From: an uncultured Clostridium sp.
Lineage (GTDB): Bacteria > Bacillota > Clostridia > TANB77 > CAG-508
NCBI GenBank assembly: GCA_900553405.1
Contig: USDF01000042.1
Location: 1-12,122, forward strand
Direction: 5' to 3'
DNA: 12,122 nt
Part shown: piece by piece, positions 1 through 6,870 of the stretch
Position numbering within the stretch: the stretch's first letter is position 1
Layout: each line of letters opens with the position of its first letter
Translations under genes and position numbers: made by a program
The notes under the pieces: generated by a model
What the model was told of the DNA's origin: nothing
The model's input: the letters and a program-made list of their open reading frames with translations, nothing else
The model's database searches: none

Positions 1-19
1 AATCTTAAGTGAAATATGT

Positions 20-47
20 GCATAATAAACCGGAAATTTATTATTGC
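20..47 (+). terminator. Possible terminator of a gene left of the window
   Basis: Arms ATAATAAA (22-29) and TTTATTAT (37-44) pair perfectly around a CCGGAAA loop. G20-C21 can add two more pairs to G46-C47 across a one-base bulge. A T-rich stretch follows on the + strand but begins a few bases late. It would end a + strand transcript entering from outside the window. A frame reaching TAA at 23-25 is open from the edge, but it is too short to identify. The stem is AT-rich, so this is tentative. Confidence 0.3.
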
Positions 48-80
48 CATTTATATTTTTAAATTTTTTTCATATTTTTC

Positions 81-109
81 TTGACTTATGTAAATTTATA
101 TGTTATATT
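81..109 (+). promoter_or_regulatory. Strong sigma-A-type promoter for the ncRNA
   Basis: TTGACT (81-86) and TATATT (104-109) are separated by exactly 17 bp. Each hexamer matches five of six consensus bases. Transcription should begin near 115-117, right at the first hairpin of the structured region. No long reading frame follows before the terminator at 406-431, so this looks like the promoter of an RNA gene. Confidence 0.75.
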
Positions 110-215
110 AAGTACATAAGTTGCCAAGAGCACTTATGTGTAACTTGCATTAGTACAAACATTTAGTATTAATGTGTAAACCAATATTCCAGTTTTCTTT
201 AAAAGGAGGGCATTT

Positions 216-272
216 ATGACAAGAGGATCCCCCACATCCACATTTTACGATATTTTCATTAATAAAATGTGA
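216..272 (+). CDS. Possible 18-residue peptide ORF inside the ncRNA
   Basis: ATG at 216 lies 5 nt after AGGAGGG (204-210), an excellent ribosome-binding site, and the frame ends at TGA 270-272. The peptide would be MTRGSPTSTFYDIFINKM. It has no recognisable domain. Its coding bases also form the hairpins at 225-239 and 240-270, so the purine stretch may be an RNA structural element rather than a translation signal. I list it because the initiation signal is as good as that of any gene in the window. It is more likely to be a feature of the RNA than a protein gene. Confidence 0.25.
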   Translation: MTRGSPTSTFYDIFINKM

Positions 273-313
273 TCGCAGCTGCCGGATACACCGGGTATTG
301 GAGGTAGGCCAGA

Positions 314-352
314 ATGAAAAAACTTTCACGGTTTCCTAGTGGTTTCACTTAG
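314..352 (+). CDS. Possible 12-residue peptide ORF at the ncRNA 3' end
   Basis: ATG 314 follows GGAGG (300-304) with a 9-nt gap and reads MKKLSRFPSGFT before TAG 350-352. That stop is immediately followed by the T-tract at 353-358. A short basic peptide ending exactly at a terminator-like T-run could be a leader peptide, but no downstream gene on this strand would be controlled by it. Chance or RNA structure is the likelier explanation. Confidence 0.18.
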   Translation: MKKLSRFPSGFT

Positions 353-405
353 TTTTTTATTTTAAGCATAAATATTTTAAGCGTAAACCAAAATCAAATT
401 GACGA

Positions 406-436
406 AACGGCACCAATAAAATGGTGCCGTTCTTCT
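406..436 (+). terminator. Rho-independent terminator of the ncRNA transcript
   Basis: AACGGCACCA (406-415) pairs perfectly over 10 bp with TGGTGCCGTT (422-431) around an ATAAAA loop. A pyrimidine-rich tail with TTTT at 435-438 follows. The T-tract is on the + strand side. On the minus strand only TTTCGTC follows the hairpin, so it would be a weak stop for transcription arriving from addA. Confidence 0.8.
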
Positions 437-486
437 TTTGCTTTTTAGCTCATAAACTATTATTAAACATTGTCGCAGATTGAGAA

Positions 487-523
487 AATGTCACAATTGG
501 GGACTGTCCCTAATTGTGACATT
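487..523. repeat. GGGACAG-type palindromic repeat overlapping the addA stop
   Basis: Two 18-base arms (487-504 and 506-523) mirror each other around T505. The outer 12 bases (AATGTCACAATT) are perfectly complementary and the inner GGGAC/GTCCC core is also perfect. The one position between them is a G-T. The shape and the GGGACAG/GTCCC core resemble short dispersed REP-like elements associated with IS200-type (RAYT) transposases in Firmicutes. That link is from memory. Read on the minus strand, the hairpin is followed by a run of T, so it may also terminate addA. The addA stop codon (510-512) lies inside it. Confidence 0.7.
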
Positions 524-3500
524 CTACTTTTCCAATCCAAGTCGAATATATTAGTACTTTATCTACTTTTCTTCCCAATGAATTTTCTAATGCTTCTTTA
601 TATAAATTTAATTGCTCCTTATACTTATCTATAAGTTTCTGTTCTTCACCTTTTTGTACATAATCTGTTTTATAATCTACTAATACTAATTTATCATTTT
701 TATTTATATAATATAAATCTATAATACCTTGTACTAATACTTTTTCTTCTTTTGGATAAGTTTCATCTATTCTATTTGCTTGTACAAACATATAGAATGG
801 TTCTTCTTTGTGTACTTCTTTTGCATCTTTTAATTCTTTCCATAAATCTGATTGCACGTATTTTAATAACCCTACTATTGGTATTTGCTCTGCCTCTTCT
901 TTTAAAATTATTTCTTTATTTACCAATTCATTTATTAATTCTCTTATGTCTTGCTCTTTATATTCCTTTTTCTCATTTAATTTTTGAATGCATAAATGTA
1001 CTAAAGTTCCTTTTCTGCTACTTGTAATAGGTTTATTTTCTTTTACCATAAAACTTGGTGTCTCATATTTATGAACTTTTTCTTTTGAAAGCAATTCTTC
1101 TAAATCCATTTCTTGTTCTTCATTTTGTTTAATTTCTTTTAGCTTACTTACAGATGTTTTTGTAGGAATTTTAGCAGAAATATCATACTTATATTTCCAA
1201 GCAAGTTCTTCTTTTATGTTTTCTAATTCTTTAATGTCTATCTTTTTATTTTCTATTGTTTCTTCTTGCTTTTCTTCTGTTTGTTCATTCTTGTTTTTTT
1301 CTATCTTATGTACAAAAAACTTAATTTTTTCTTGTTTTTGATCTTTTAAATTTAATAATATAAGCCAATCTAAATAAGATATATATTTTTTTAGTAATCT
1401 TTCTTCTATTTTATTCGTATTTTGCTTTTGATATAAGAAAAGCATTTCTTCCTTTTCTTTGCATTGTTTTTCGAAGTCTTTTGTAACTCCTGTTATAATC
1501 AGTTTTTCTTTTGCTCTTGTTAATGCTACATATAAAACTCTCATTTCTTCTGAAATAAGTTCCGTCTCTAACTTTAGCTTTAATGCTTCTTTTGCAAGAG
1601 TTGGATATTCTATTCTATTTACACTATCTATAAATTTTGGACCAAAACCTAAATCTTGATGAATTAGAATTGAATCGTTTAAATCTTGTTTATTAAATTG
1701 TTTGCCTGTTCCACTTAAAAATACAACAGGAAATTCTAGTCCCTTACTTTTATGAATGCTCATTATACGTACTACATTGTCATTTTCGCCTATAACCTTT
1801 GCAGCAGACAAATCCCCACTATTTAGTTTTAATCTATCTATAAAACAAATAAAATTATATAAGCCTTTAAAACTTGCAGATTCGTATTGTTTTGCTCTTT
1901 CAAATAACATTTTTAAGTTTGCTTGTCTTAAGTTTCCATTATTCAATAAACCAACATAGTAGTAATAATTTGTTTCTTGATATATTTGCCAAATTAGCTC
2001 ATCTAAAGGCTTTTCTTTTTGGTCTTTTCTCCAATTTTCTAGCATTTTTACAAATTCATCTATTTTTTGTCTAAGTTCATCTTTTACTGAAACTCGTGCT
2101 TTAAGCATAGCTTCATAAAAATAGCTTTTTTGATCTGCTATACGAATTTCTACTAATTCATTATCTGTAAAATTGCCAATTGGTGAGCGAAGTACTAATA
2201 CAAGCGGAATATCTTGCATAGGGTTATCTATAATTTTAAGTAAAGAGATTATAGTTTGAATTTCTGTTGAGTCCAAATATTGTGTAGAAGTATCAGAATA
2301 TACATCTATTCCTCTTGAAAGTAATTCTTTTTCATATATTGGTGCTACATTTGTTGTACTACGAAGCAAAATAGCAATATCTCTAAATTCTAATTTTCTT
2401 AAAGCTTTAATTTTCTTATCAAAAATTTTGAAATCACCATTTAGCAACTCCTCTATTCTGTTTGCCACCAATTTAGCTTCTTCAACATTTTTTTCTATTA
2501 TTTGGCTTTCTTCTTGCTCATCTTCAAATTCATTTACATTTGTTTTTTCTTGGTTAATAGTATTGTCATCATCTTCATTATCTTCAGATGTTAAATCAAG
2601 AATATGACATTCCGGAATAAGCATTTCTTTACTATTTTCAGGATAATCTGCCCCTAAATTTAAAAACTCATCCTCATTATATTCTACATCACCTAGTTTT
2701 TCGCTCATAATTTGCTCAAACACCCAGTTTGTAAGTGCAAGTACTTCATCTCTACTACGGAAATTTTTAAATAGCTGTACCTTTAGGGACGTTGCCTTTT
2801 GGTTAATCTGTCCCTTTTGGTACATATCGTCATCTTCAATTTTACTATAATTCCTATACTTTTCTAAAAATAGCTCTGGTCTTGCTTGACGGAAACGATA
2901 TATACTTTGTTTTATATCTCCTACCATAAAAATGTTGTTTCCTTTTGAAACACTATTTAATATGTATTCTTGTACTAAATTGCTGTCTTGGTACTCGTCT
3001 ATTGCAATTTCTTCAAATTTTTCTTGTATTTCTTTTGCAATATTGCTAGGAACATATTTTCCATTTTCTTCTTTCACCAATATTTCTAAAGCATAATGTT
3101 CTATATCGTGGAAGTCTATACGATTTTTCTCCAATTTCTTTTCTTTAAATTTATTTTCAAATTCTAATATAATATCTTTTAAACTTTTCAAAATTGGATA
3201 GATTTCGTTTATTGTCTCATTTGCTTCTTTTGAAGTATAAATCATCATTTTTTCTAAAGTATCATTTATGGATTTTTTTACTTTATCTCTTACATCTTTT
3301 GCGTCATTTTTATAGTCTATTGTTACTTTTCTATCTACTGGCCATTTTTCAAAAGTTAGTATTTGCACTATTTCATATACTTTATTCCATGTATTTTCAT
3401 CATTTTGATTTATTACTTTTATTATCTTTTCTATTTCATTTATATCATTTGCTATAACATTTGCATATTTTTCAAGTTCTATATATTTTCTTAAATTTGT

Positions 3501-4208
3501 TTCTACTTTTTTTAGCTTTAAGATGCCTTCTGTTAGTTCTTCTAATAATTCTTGTAGTAAGATTTTTCCCCATATAGTTTTTGAAAAATCTTGCTCCAAT
3601 TTATCTTTTAAGTTAAACATTTCAACTTTTTCTTCTAACCAATCTTTAGGAAATGGACTACTTTGTATTTGATTATCTATTTTTAATATTAGTTCTTTTA
3701 AGTTTTCATCTCCTCTATAATTTGCATATGTATCTACTAATTTCAAAAATTCTTCATCTTTATTTATATATTTTTCTTCTAGTAATTCTTCTAACGTTTC
3801 TTGTTTTAGCAATTCCATTTCTGCTGAACTTCCAATTTGAAAATTTGCTGGAATATTTATTTCATAAAAATAATTTCTAATTATATCTAAACAGAATGAG
3901 TGAATTGTACAAATACTGGATTTATTTAATAAAGTAATTTGTCTTTGCATATGTATGTCTTCTGGATTTTCTTCTATCTTTTTATATATTGCATCTAATA
4001 TTCTTTCTCTCATTTCACTTGCAGCAGCATTAGTGAATGTTACAACTAACATTTTGTCTATATCCATTTTTTCTTCTATTATTTTATGAATAATTCTTTC
4101 AACTAATACAGCTGTTTTTCCGCTTCCCGCAGCAGCTGCTACTAATAAGTTCGTTCCGTTTTTTTCAATTGCTTGTTTCTGTTCTTTCGTCCAACTAACA
4201 CTTGGCAT
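510..4208 (-). CDS. addA: ATP-dependent helicase/nuclease subunit A (AddA)
   Basis: AddA is the 3'-5' helicase and single-strand nuclease subunit of AddAB, the Gram-positive counterpart of RecBCD. It resects double-strand breaks in the cytoplasm to load RecA. At 1232 residues it is a normal full length. UvrD-type motifs appear in order: Walker A AAAAGSGKT (24-32), motif Ia VVTFTNAAASEMR (55-67), DEYQD (404-408), GDIKQSIYRFR (430-440), KNFRSR (481-486), SIHKSKGLEF (817-826) and VLYVALTRAKEKL (891-903). The C-terminal RecB-like nuclease has GTLVH (1067-1071), GIIDL (1161-1165) and VDYKTD (1177-1182). The ATG follows GAGGAG with a suitable gap. An acidic low-complexity insert lies near 541-575. 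Two oddities stand out: residues 462-477 come from a palindromic repeat just before motif IV, and the last residues (ECHN) and stop come from another. addB, normally directly upstream, is absent; a LiaF/DUF4097 unit occupies that side. Confidence 0.96.
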   Translation of the reverse strand: MPSVSWTKEQKQAIEKNGTNLLVAAAAGSGKTAVLVERIIHKIIEEKMDIDKMLVVTFTNAAASEMRERILDAIYKKIEENPEDIHMQRQITLLNKSSICTIHSFCLDIIRNYFYEINIPANFQIGSSAEMELLKQETLEELLEEKYINKDEEFLKLVDTYANYRGDENLKELILKIDNQIQSSPFPKDWLEEKVEMFNLKDKLEQDFSKTIWGKILLQELLEELTEGILKLKKVETNLRKYIELEKYANVIANDINEIEKIIKVINQNDENTWNKVYEIVQILTFEKWPVDRKVTIDYKNDAKDVRDKVKKSINDTLEKMMIYTSKEANETINEIYPILKSLKDIILEFENKFKEKKLEKNRIDFHDIEHYALEILVKEENGKYVPSNIAKEIQEKFEEIAIDEYQDSNLVQEYILNSVSKGNNIFMVGDIKQSIYRFRQARPELFLEKYRNYSKIEDDDMYQKGQINQKATSLKVQLFKNFRSRDEVLALTNWVFEQIMSEKLGDVEYNEDEFLNLGADYPENSKEMLIPECHILDLTSEDNEDDDNTINQEKTNVNEFEDEQEESQIIEKNVEEAKLVANRIEELLNGDFKIFDKKIKALRKLEFRDIAILLRSTTNVAPIYEKELLSRGIDVYSDTSTQYLDSTEIQTIISLLKIIDNPMQDIPLVLVLRSPIGNFTDNELVEIRIADQKSYFYEAMLKARVSVKDELRQKIDEFVKMLENWRKDQKEKPLDELIWQIYQETNYYYYVGLLNNGNLRQANLKMLFERAKQYESASFKGLYNFICFIDRLKLNSGDLSAAKVIGENDNVVRIMSIHKSKGLEFPVVFLSGTGKQFNKQDLNDSILIHQDLGFGPKFIDSVNRIEYPTLAKEALKLKLETELISEEMRVLYVALTRAKEKLIITGVTKDFEKQCKEKEEMLFLYQKQNTNKIEERLLKKYISYLDWLILLNLKDQKQEKIKFFVHKIEKNKNEQTEEKQEETIENKKIDIKELENIKEELAWKYKYDISAKIPTKTSVSKLKEIKQNEEQEMDLEELLSKEKVHKYETPSFMVKENKPITSSRKGTLVHLCIQKLNEKKEYKEQDIRELINELVNKEIILKEEAEQIPIVGLLKYVQSDLWKELKDAKEVHKEEPFYMFVQANRIDETYPKEEKVLVQGIIDLYYINKNDKLVLVDYKTDYVQKGEEQKLIDKYKEQLNLYKEALENSLGRKVDKVLIYSTWIGKVECHN
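2777..2823. repeat. In-frame palindromic repeat inside addA
   Basis: Read on the + strand, GTACC (2777-2781) and GGGAC (2786-2790) are mirrored by GTCCC (2810-2814) and GGTAC (2819-2823), with matching 4-base gaps and a 19-base centre. On the coding strand it contains AGGGACAG, shared with the repeat at 487-523, and two copies of CCAAAAGG. It encodes about 16 residues (MYQKGQINQKATSLKV) in the addA frame without disrupting it. I infer an inserted REP-like element, because the conserved helicase motif (QLFKNFRSR) resumes directly after it. Confidence 0.55.
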
Positions 4209-4289
4209 TTTTTCTCCTCACTTGTTATCATACGTATCACTTTCAATCTATATAAGAGTGATGCGTCACTTTTTATCATTTTTATCTGT

Positions 4290-4318
4290 ATTATATAATA
4301 CTCTTTTCATAAAGTCTA
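4290..4318 (-). promoter_or_regulatory. Probable addA promoter
   Basis: On the minus strand TAGACT (4318-4313) and TATAAT (4295-4290) are spaced by 17 bp. The -10 lies in a perfect 14-bp palindrome, GTATTATATAATAC. Transcription would start near 4283, giving a leader of about 75 nt. The leader holds a small hairpin (AGTGA/TCACT, 4257-4270) and ATACGTAT near 4231-4238. The existence of this promoter suggests addA is transcribed separately from the genes upstream. Confidence 0.5.
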
Positions 4319-4353
4319 TTATTTACGCACCCTTTTTTGCATATCTATTCGTG

Positions 4354-4378
4354 AAAAATATATGACTTAATCTCATAT
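4354..4378 (-). terminator. Weak terminator of the liaF-like/DUF4097 unit
   Basis: On the minus strand ATATGA and TCATAT (4378-4373 and 4365-4360) form a 6-bp AT-only-plus-one-GC stem with a 7-nt loop, followed by ATTTTTC. It lies just after the stop of the DUF4097-like gene. The stem is weak, so read-through into addA is plausible. Confidence 0.35.
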
Positions 4379-4381
4379 TAA

Positions 4382-5212
4382 TTATTCTCCTCTGAAGTTA
4401 ATTTTAATTTCTCCGACTCCTCCGTCTATATCTATTTTATTTTCTCCATTTCCTACTACTTTGTTATCTGAAATTTTTTCTTCATCAATAGTAACATTTC
4501 CTAAACCTTTATTTACCTTCGTTTCATATTCTTCTTTTTTTCCAAATACATCTAATTTTAAACTTCCTACTCCTGTACTAATTCTAGTGTTTCCTAATAA
4601 TTTAGCTGATATTTCAGTTGCTCCTATACCTAAATCGCATCTTAAGTCATTTATTTTTGCTGATGTTATATTAACTTTTCCTGCACCAGTATCTATTTTT
4701 GCACTTTCAGTAATGTTAATATTTTGTATAGAAGTTTCTCCAGCTCCTAAATCCATTTTTAGTACTTTAGTATTTAAAATTTCTATATTTACTTTTCCTA
4801 CCCCTGTATTAATTTTTACTTTATCAAATTGTAAATTTTCTGGTACATATATAATTAATTCTTCTTTTTTAGTATTGTTAAAGAACCAATTGTTGTTTCT
4901 TTCTTTTATTTCAATTTTTTGTTTATCTTGTTTACATTGAATATCCTTATTACTTGATTCTACCTTTAAATATTCCCCTTTTTTTATTGTCAAATTAGAA
5001 TAAGCTATATCTATATCTAAAGATGCTACATTTTCACTTTCAAAGTCTGATGAAGTCTCAATTACATTATTGCTGTCACTATTGTTTTTTCCTATTTTTA
5101 ATGTTAATGGTATGCTACTTACAACTCTCACAATTGTTGTAATAATTCCTACTATTAAGGCTATTGCAAATGCTATAGCTAAATATTTAATTACTTTTTG
5201 ACCTATTGACAT
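4382..5212 (-). CDS. Membrane-anchored DUF4097-like beta-repeat protein
   Basis: The 276-residue protein has one N-terminal membrane segment (about residues 8-30) and then an extracytoplasmic domain. That domain has at least seven short repeats of the form G-x-G followed by a beta strand (TGVGKVNIE, LGAGETSI, TGAGKVNIT, LGIGATEIS, TGVGSLKLD, KGLGNVTID, GGVGEIKIN), each about 20 residues. This is the pattern of the DUF4097/DUF4098 adhesin-like beta-solenoid family, often found beside LiaF- and PspC-like envelope-stress proteins. The biochemical role is unknown. I chose ATG 5212 rather than 5239. The upstream ATG has no ribosome-binding site, whereas 5212 follows GGGGGTG by about 10 nt, and its frame begins inside the last codons of the liaF-like gene (10-bp overlap). 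This arrangement suggests translational coupling, probably in one operon. Confidence 0.8.
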   Translation of the reverse strand: MSIGQKVIKYLAIAFAIALIVGIITTIVRVVSSIPLTLKIGKNNSDSNNVIETSSDFESENVASLDIDIAYSNLTIKKGEYLKVESSNKDIQCKQDKQKIEIKERNNNWFFNNTKKEELIIYVPENLQFDKVKINTGVGKVNIEILNTKVLKMDLGAGETSIQNINITESAKIDTGAGKVNITSAKINDLRCDLGIGATEISAKLLGNTRISTGVGSLKLDVFGKKEEYETKVNKGLGNVTIDEEKISDNKVVGNGENKIDIDGGVGEIKINFRGE

Positions 5213-5892
5213 TTTATTTCTACACCCCCGAATATACATGTTGCATTAATATATATAATATGTCCTTCTGGATTTTCTTTATAGTTTTTCTTGTCTGTTA
5301 CTCCTCCAAATATTGAAGATGATTTAATTCTTACATTGCAGTTTTCTGGTACATATATTTCAACACCACCAAATATTCCTGATGCATTAATTACTACATC
5401 TTGATTTATTATTGCATTTTTTATATTACATTTAACTCCACCAAATACAGCTGTTAAATCTGCTCCTTTAAATTCTTGGTTATCAAAATTAACGTCTTGT
5501 CCTGAAAAAGTTGCACAATATTCATTATCTTTTGTCATGTTTTTATTTAATTTTTTGATTTCTTTGTTTATTTTACTATTAAATGTGTCTTTAAAAATAA
5601 GTGATAGTCCAATTACTATTAATATTACTGGTACTGCTAGTTTCCATATTATATCAAAACTTAATACATCTTGGCATCCTAATAATAAAGCAACTCCTAT
5701 TAATAACCCTATTATACTTCCTGTTTTTTCTCTTTCTTTAAATAATCCTATAAAACATGGAATAATTATAAATAAAGTCCACCAACCATCAAAAAATATA
5801 TTTATATTTGTTATTCCTAAAGCGTTTCCTCCTATAATTAATCCTATTCCTATTAAGACTATTCCCCATAATACATTTCCGAAATTTTTCAT
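5203..5892 (-). CDS. LiaF-like four-helix membrane protein with FGG-repeat domain
   Basis: The N-terminal half has four hydrophobic segments (about 5-24, 36-52, 58-74 and 81-100), as in the LiaI/LiaF membrane domain. After a lysine-rich linker (105-121), the C-terminal half carries four FGGV repeats near residues 150, 174, 195 and 221. They are separated by short polar strands, as in the LiaF C-terminal, cell-wall-active-antibiotic response domain. In bacilli LiaF represses the LiaRS two-component system; here no kinase or regulator gene is in view, so a sensor or inhibitor role is only inferred from the family. At 229 residues it is close to usual size. AAAGGAAG precedes the ATG. The 3' end overlaps the DUF4097-like gene, which has a related glycine-repeat design. 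Confidence 0.8.
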   Translation of the reverse strand: MKNFGNVLWGIVLIGIGLIIGGNALGITNINIFFDGWWTLFIIIPCFIGLFKEREKTGSIIGLLIGVALLLGCQDVLSFDIIWKLAVPVILIVIGLSLIFKDTFNSKINKEIKKLNKNMTKDNEYCATFSGQDVNFDNQEFKGADLTAVFGGVKCNIKNAIINQDVVINASGIFGGVEIYVPENCNVRIKSSSIFGGVTDKKNYKENPEGHIIYINATCIFGGVEIKCQ

Positions 5893-5927
5893 TTTCTTCT
5901 TCCTTTCTCTTTTTACACTTTTTACTC

Positions 5928-5933
5928 ATTATA
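5928..5933 (-). promoter_or_regulatory. Probable -10 box for the liaF-like operon
   Basis: A perfect TATAAT on the minus strand (in TAATATAATG) lies about 35 bp before the liaF-like ATG, on the gene side of the ZIP gene terminator. The sequence 17 bp further upstream (TTACTA) is a poor -35, so the promoter may need an activator or an alternative spacing. Confidence 0.4.
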
Positions 5934-5974
5934 TTAGTTATTTCTATAAATAGTAATTATTTATTTTATAACAT

Positions 5975-6001
5975 AAAAGCAGACAATTATCAATTGTCTG
6001 C
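5975..6001 (-). terminator. Terminator of the ZIP transporter gene
   Basis: GCAGACAATT (5979-5988) and AATTGTCTGC (5992-6001) are a perfect 10-bp inverted repeat with a 3-base centre. On the minus strand TTTTAT follows, so it should stop transcription from the ZIP gene, whose stop codon lies about 55 bp upstream. The + side is also T-rich, but no + strand gene would use it. Confidence 0.75.
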
Positions 6002-6055
6002 CCTTATATTTTTATTTTTGTTTTTAAATGTAAAAGTTTATACTTCAAAACATTA

Positions 6056-6853
6056 TTATCCTAATGCAACATCTAGTACCATCATTAATACAAATCCAAC
6101 TATTAGTCCTATTGTAGCTAAATTTTTGTAATCTTTTACTGACTCAGGAAGTAATTCTCTTGCAACTACTATTATCATTGCACCAGCTGCAAAAGCTAAT
6201 AAGAATGGCAACATACTTCTTATATATAAAACAAGTACTGCTCCTATTACAGCTGCTACAGGTTCAACTAATGCAGACGCCTGACCTATCATAAAGCTTT
6301 TAAACCTTGAATATCCTTCACTTCTAAGAGGAAGAGACACTGCTGCTCCTTCTGGAAAGTTTTGTATTCCTATTCCGAGTGCCAACATAACTGCTCCTAC
6401 TAAAGTCATTCCTGGTACACCACTTGCTATTCCTCCAAAAGCTACACCTACTGCCATTCCTTCTGGTATATTGTGTATAGTTATAGCTGATATTAAAAGA
6501 ATACATCTTTTTAAAGACGATTTACTTCTTAAACTATCTTTACTTTTTAGAGCTTTATCCAAGAATTTATCAGAAAATAATACAAATAATCCTCCTATAA
6601 TAAAACCTACTGCAGGTAAAATCCACTCTATGTATCCTAATTCTGCAGATAATTCAATTGAAGGTGCAATTAATGACCAAAAAGCTGCTGCAATCATAAC
6701 TCCTGCACTAAAACCTAAAATTGTATTTAATACTTTTTTATTCATTTCTTTAAAAAAGCAAACAACTAAGGCTCCTAATGCTGTTACCCACCAAGTAAAC
6801 GTACAAGCAAGTAATGCCTGAATTACTGGATTTAAATTTTCAAACCAACCCAC
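6056..6853 (-). CDS. ZIP-family metal (zinc/iron-type) transporter
   Basis: ZIP proteins carry divalent metals such as zinc, iron or manganese into the cytoplasm. This 265-residue protein has about eight hydrophobic segments. It carries the metal-site motifs of the family: HNIPEG (127-132) in helix 4 and QNFPEG (164-169) in helix 5. VEP (196-198) and ARELLPES (231-238) follow in later helices. A basic cytoplasmic loop (about 98-116) separates helices 3 and 4; it lacks the His-rich stretch of many ZIPs. The pattern is nearest the GufA/ZupT branch. Metal specificity cannot be read from sequence. The start is GTG (6853), preceded by GAGGTG with a 7-nt gap. The gene is monocistronic, with its own terminator at 5975-6001, and an upstream direct repeat may be an operator. 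Confidence 0.93.
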   Translation of the reverse strand: MGWFENLNPVIQALLACTFTWWVTALGALVVCFFKEMNKKVLNTILGFSAGVMIAAAFWSLIAPSIELSAELGYIEWILPAVGFIIGGLFVLFSDKFLDKALKSKDSLRSKSSLKRCILLISAITIHNIPEGMAVGVAFGGIASGVPGMTLVGAVMLALGIGIQNFPEGAAVSLPLRSEGYSRFKSFMIGQASALVEPVAAVIGAVLVLYIRSMLPFLLAFAAGAMIIVVARELLPESVKDYKNLATIGLIVGFVLMMVLDVALG

Positions 6854-6870
6854 TTTTATTCACCTCACAC

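Larger units (their letters stand above)
114..360 (+). ncRNA. Structured non-coding RNA, family unconfirmed (raiA-motif-like is the best guess)
   Basis: A promoter lies just upstream and a terminator downstream. The region folds into several independent helices: 114-121 with 132-139 (8 bp perfect), 148-156 with 166-174 (9 bp, one G-U), 225-228 with 236-239 closing a CCCCCAC loop, 240-247 with 263-270 (8 bp), and CCGG 282-285 with CCGG 291-294. The core at about 270-312 is clearly richer in G and C than its AT-rich surroundings, as expected of a conserved structured RNA. The segment ends in a T-tract (353-358), where 317-324 (AAAAAACT) can pair with 351-358. It lacks the signatures I would expect of tmRNA, SRP RNA, RNase P RNA or a T-box. 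Clostridia have an abundant stable RNA of about this size, the raiA motif, but no raiA gene is visible and the match is from memory only. The 3' end may be near 360 or at the stronger terminator near 436. Confidence 0.65.

Noticed and set aside
114..360. tmRNA, SRP RNA, RNase P RNA, T-box or riboswitch at the left edge
   Set aside because: No tRNA-like ends, SRP apical-loop sequence, RNase P core or T-box GGTGG motif was seen, and no downstream + strand gene exists for a riboswitch to control.
752..3880. Several + strand ORFs of 66-91 codons opposite addA
   Set aside because: They are antisense shadows of a gene with clear helicase and nuclease motifs. They have leucine/phenylalanine-rich compositions typical of reversed lysine/glutamate-rich coding DNA and no ribosome-binding sites.
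4461..5953. + strand ORFs of 138-159 codons opposite the DUF4097-like and liaF-like genes
   Set aside because: They are reverse images of the genes on the minus strand, which have domain repeats, ribosome-binding sites and a coupled overlap.
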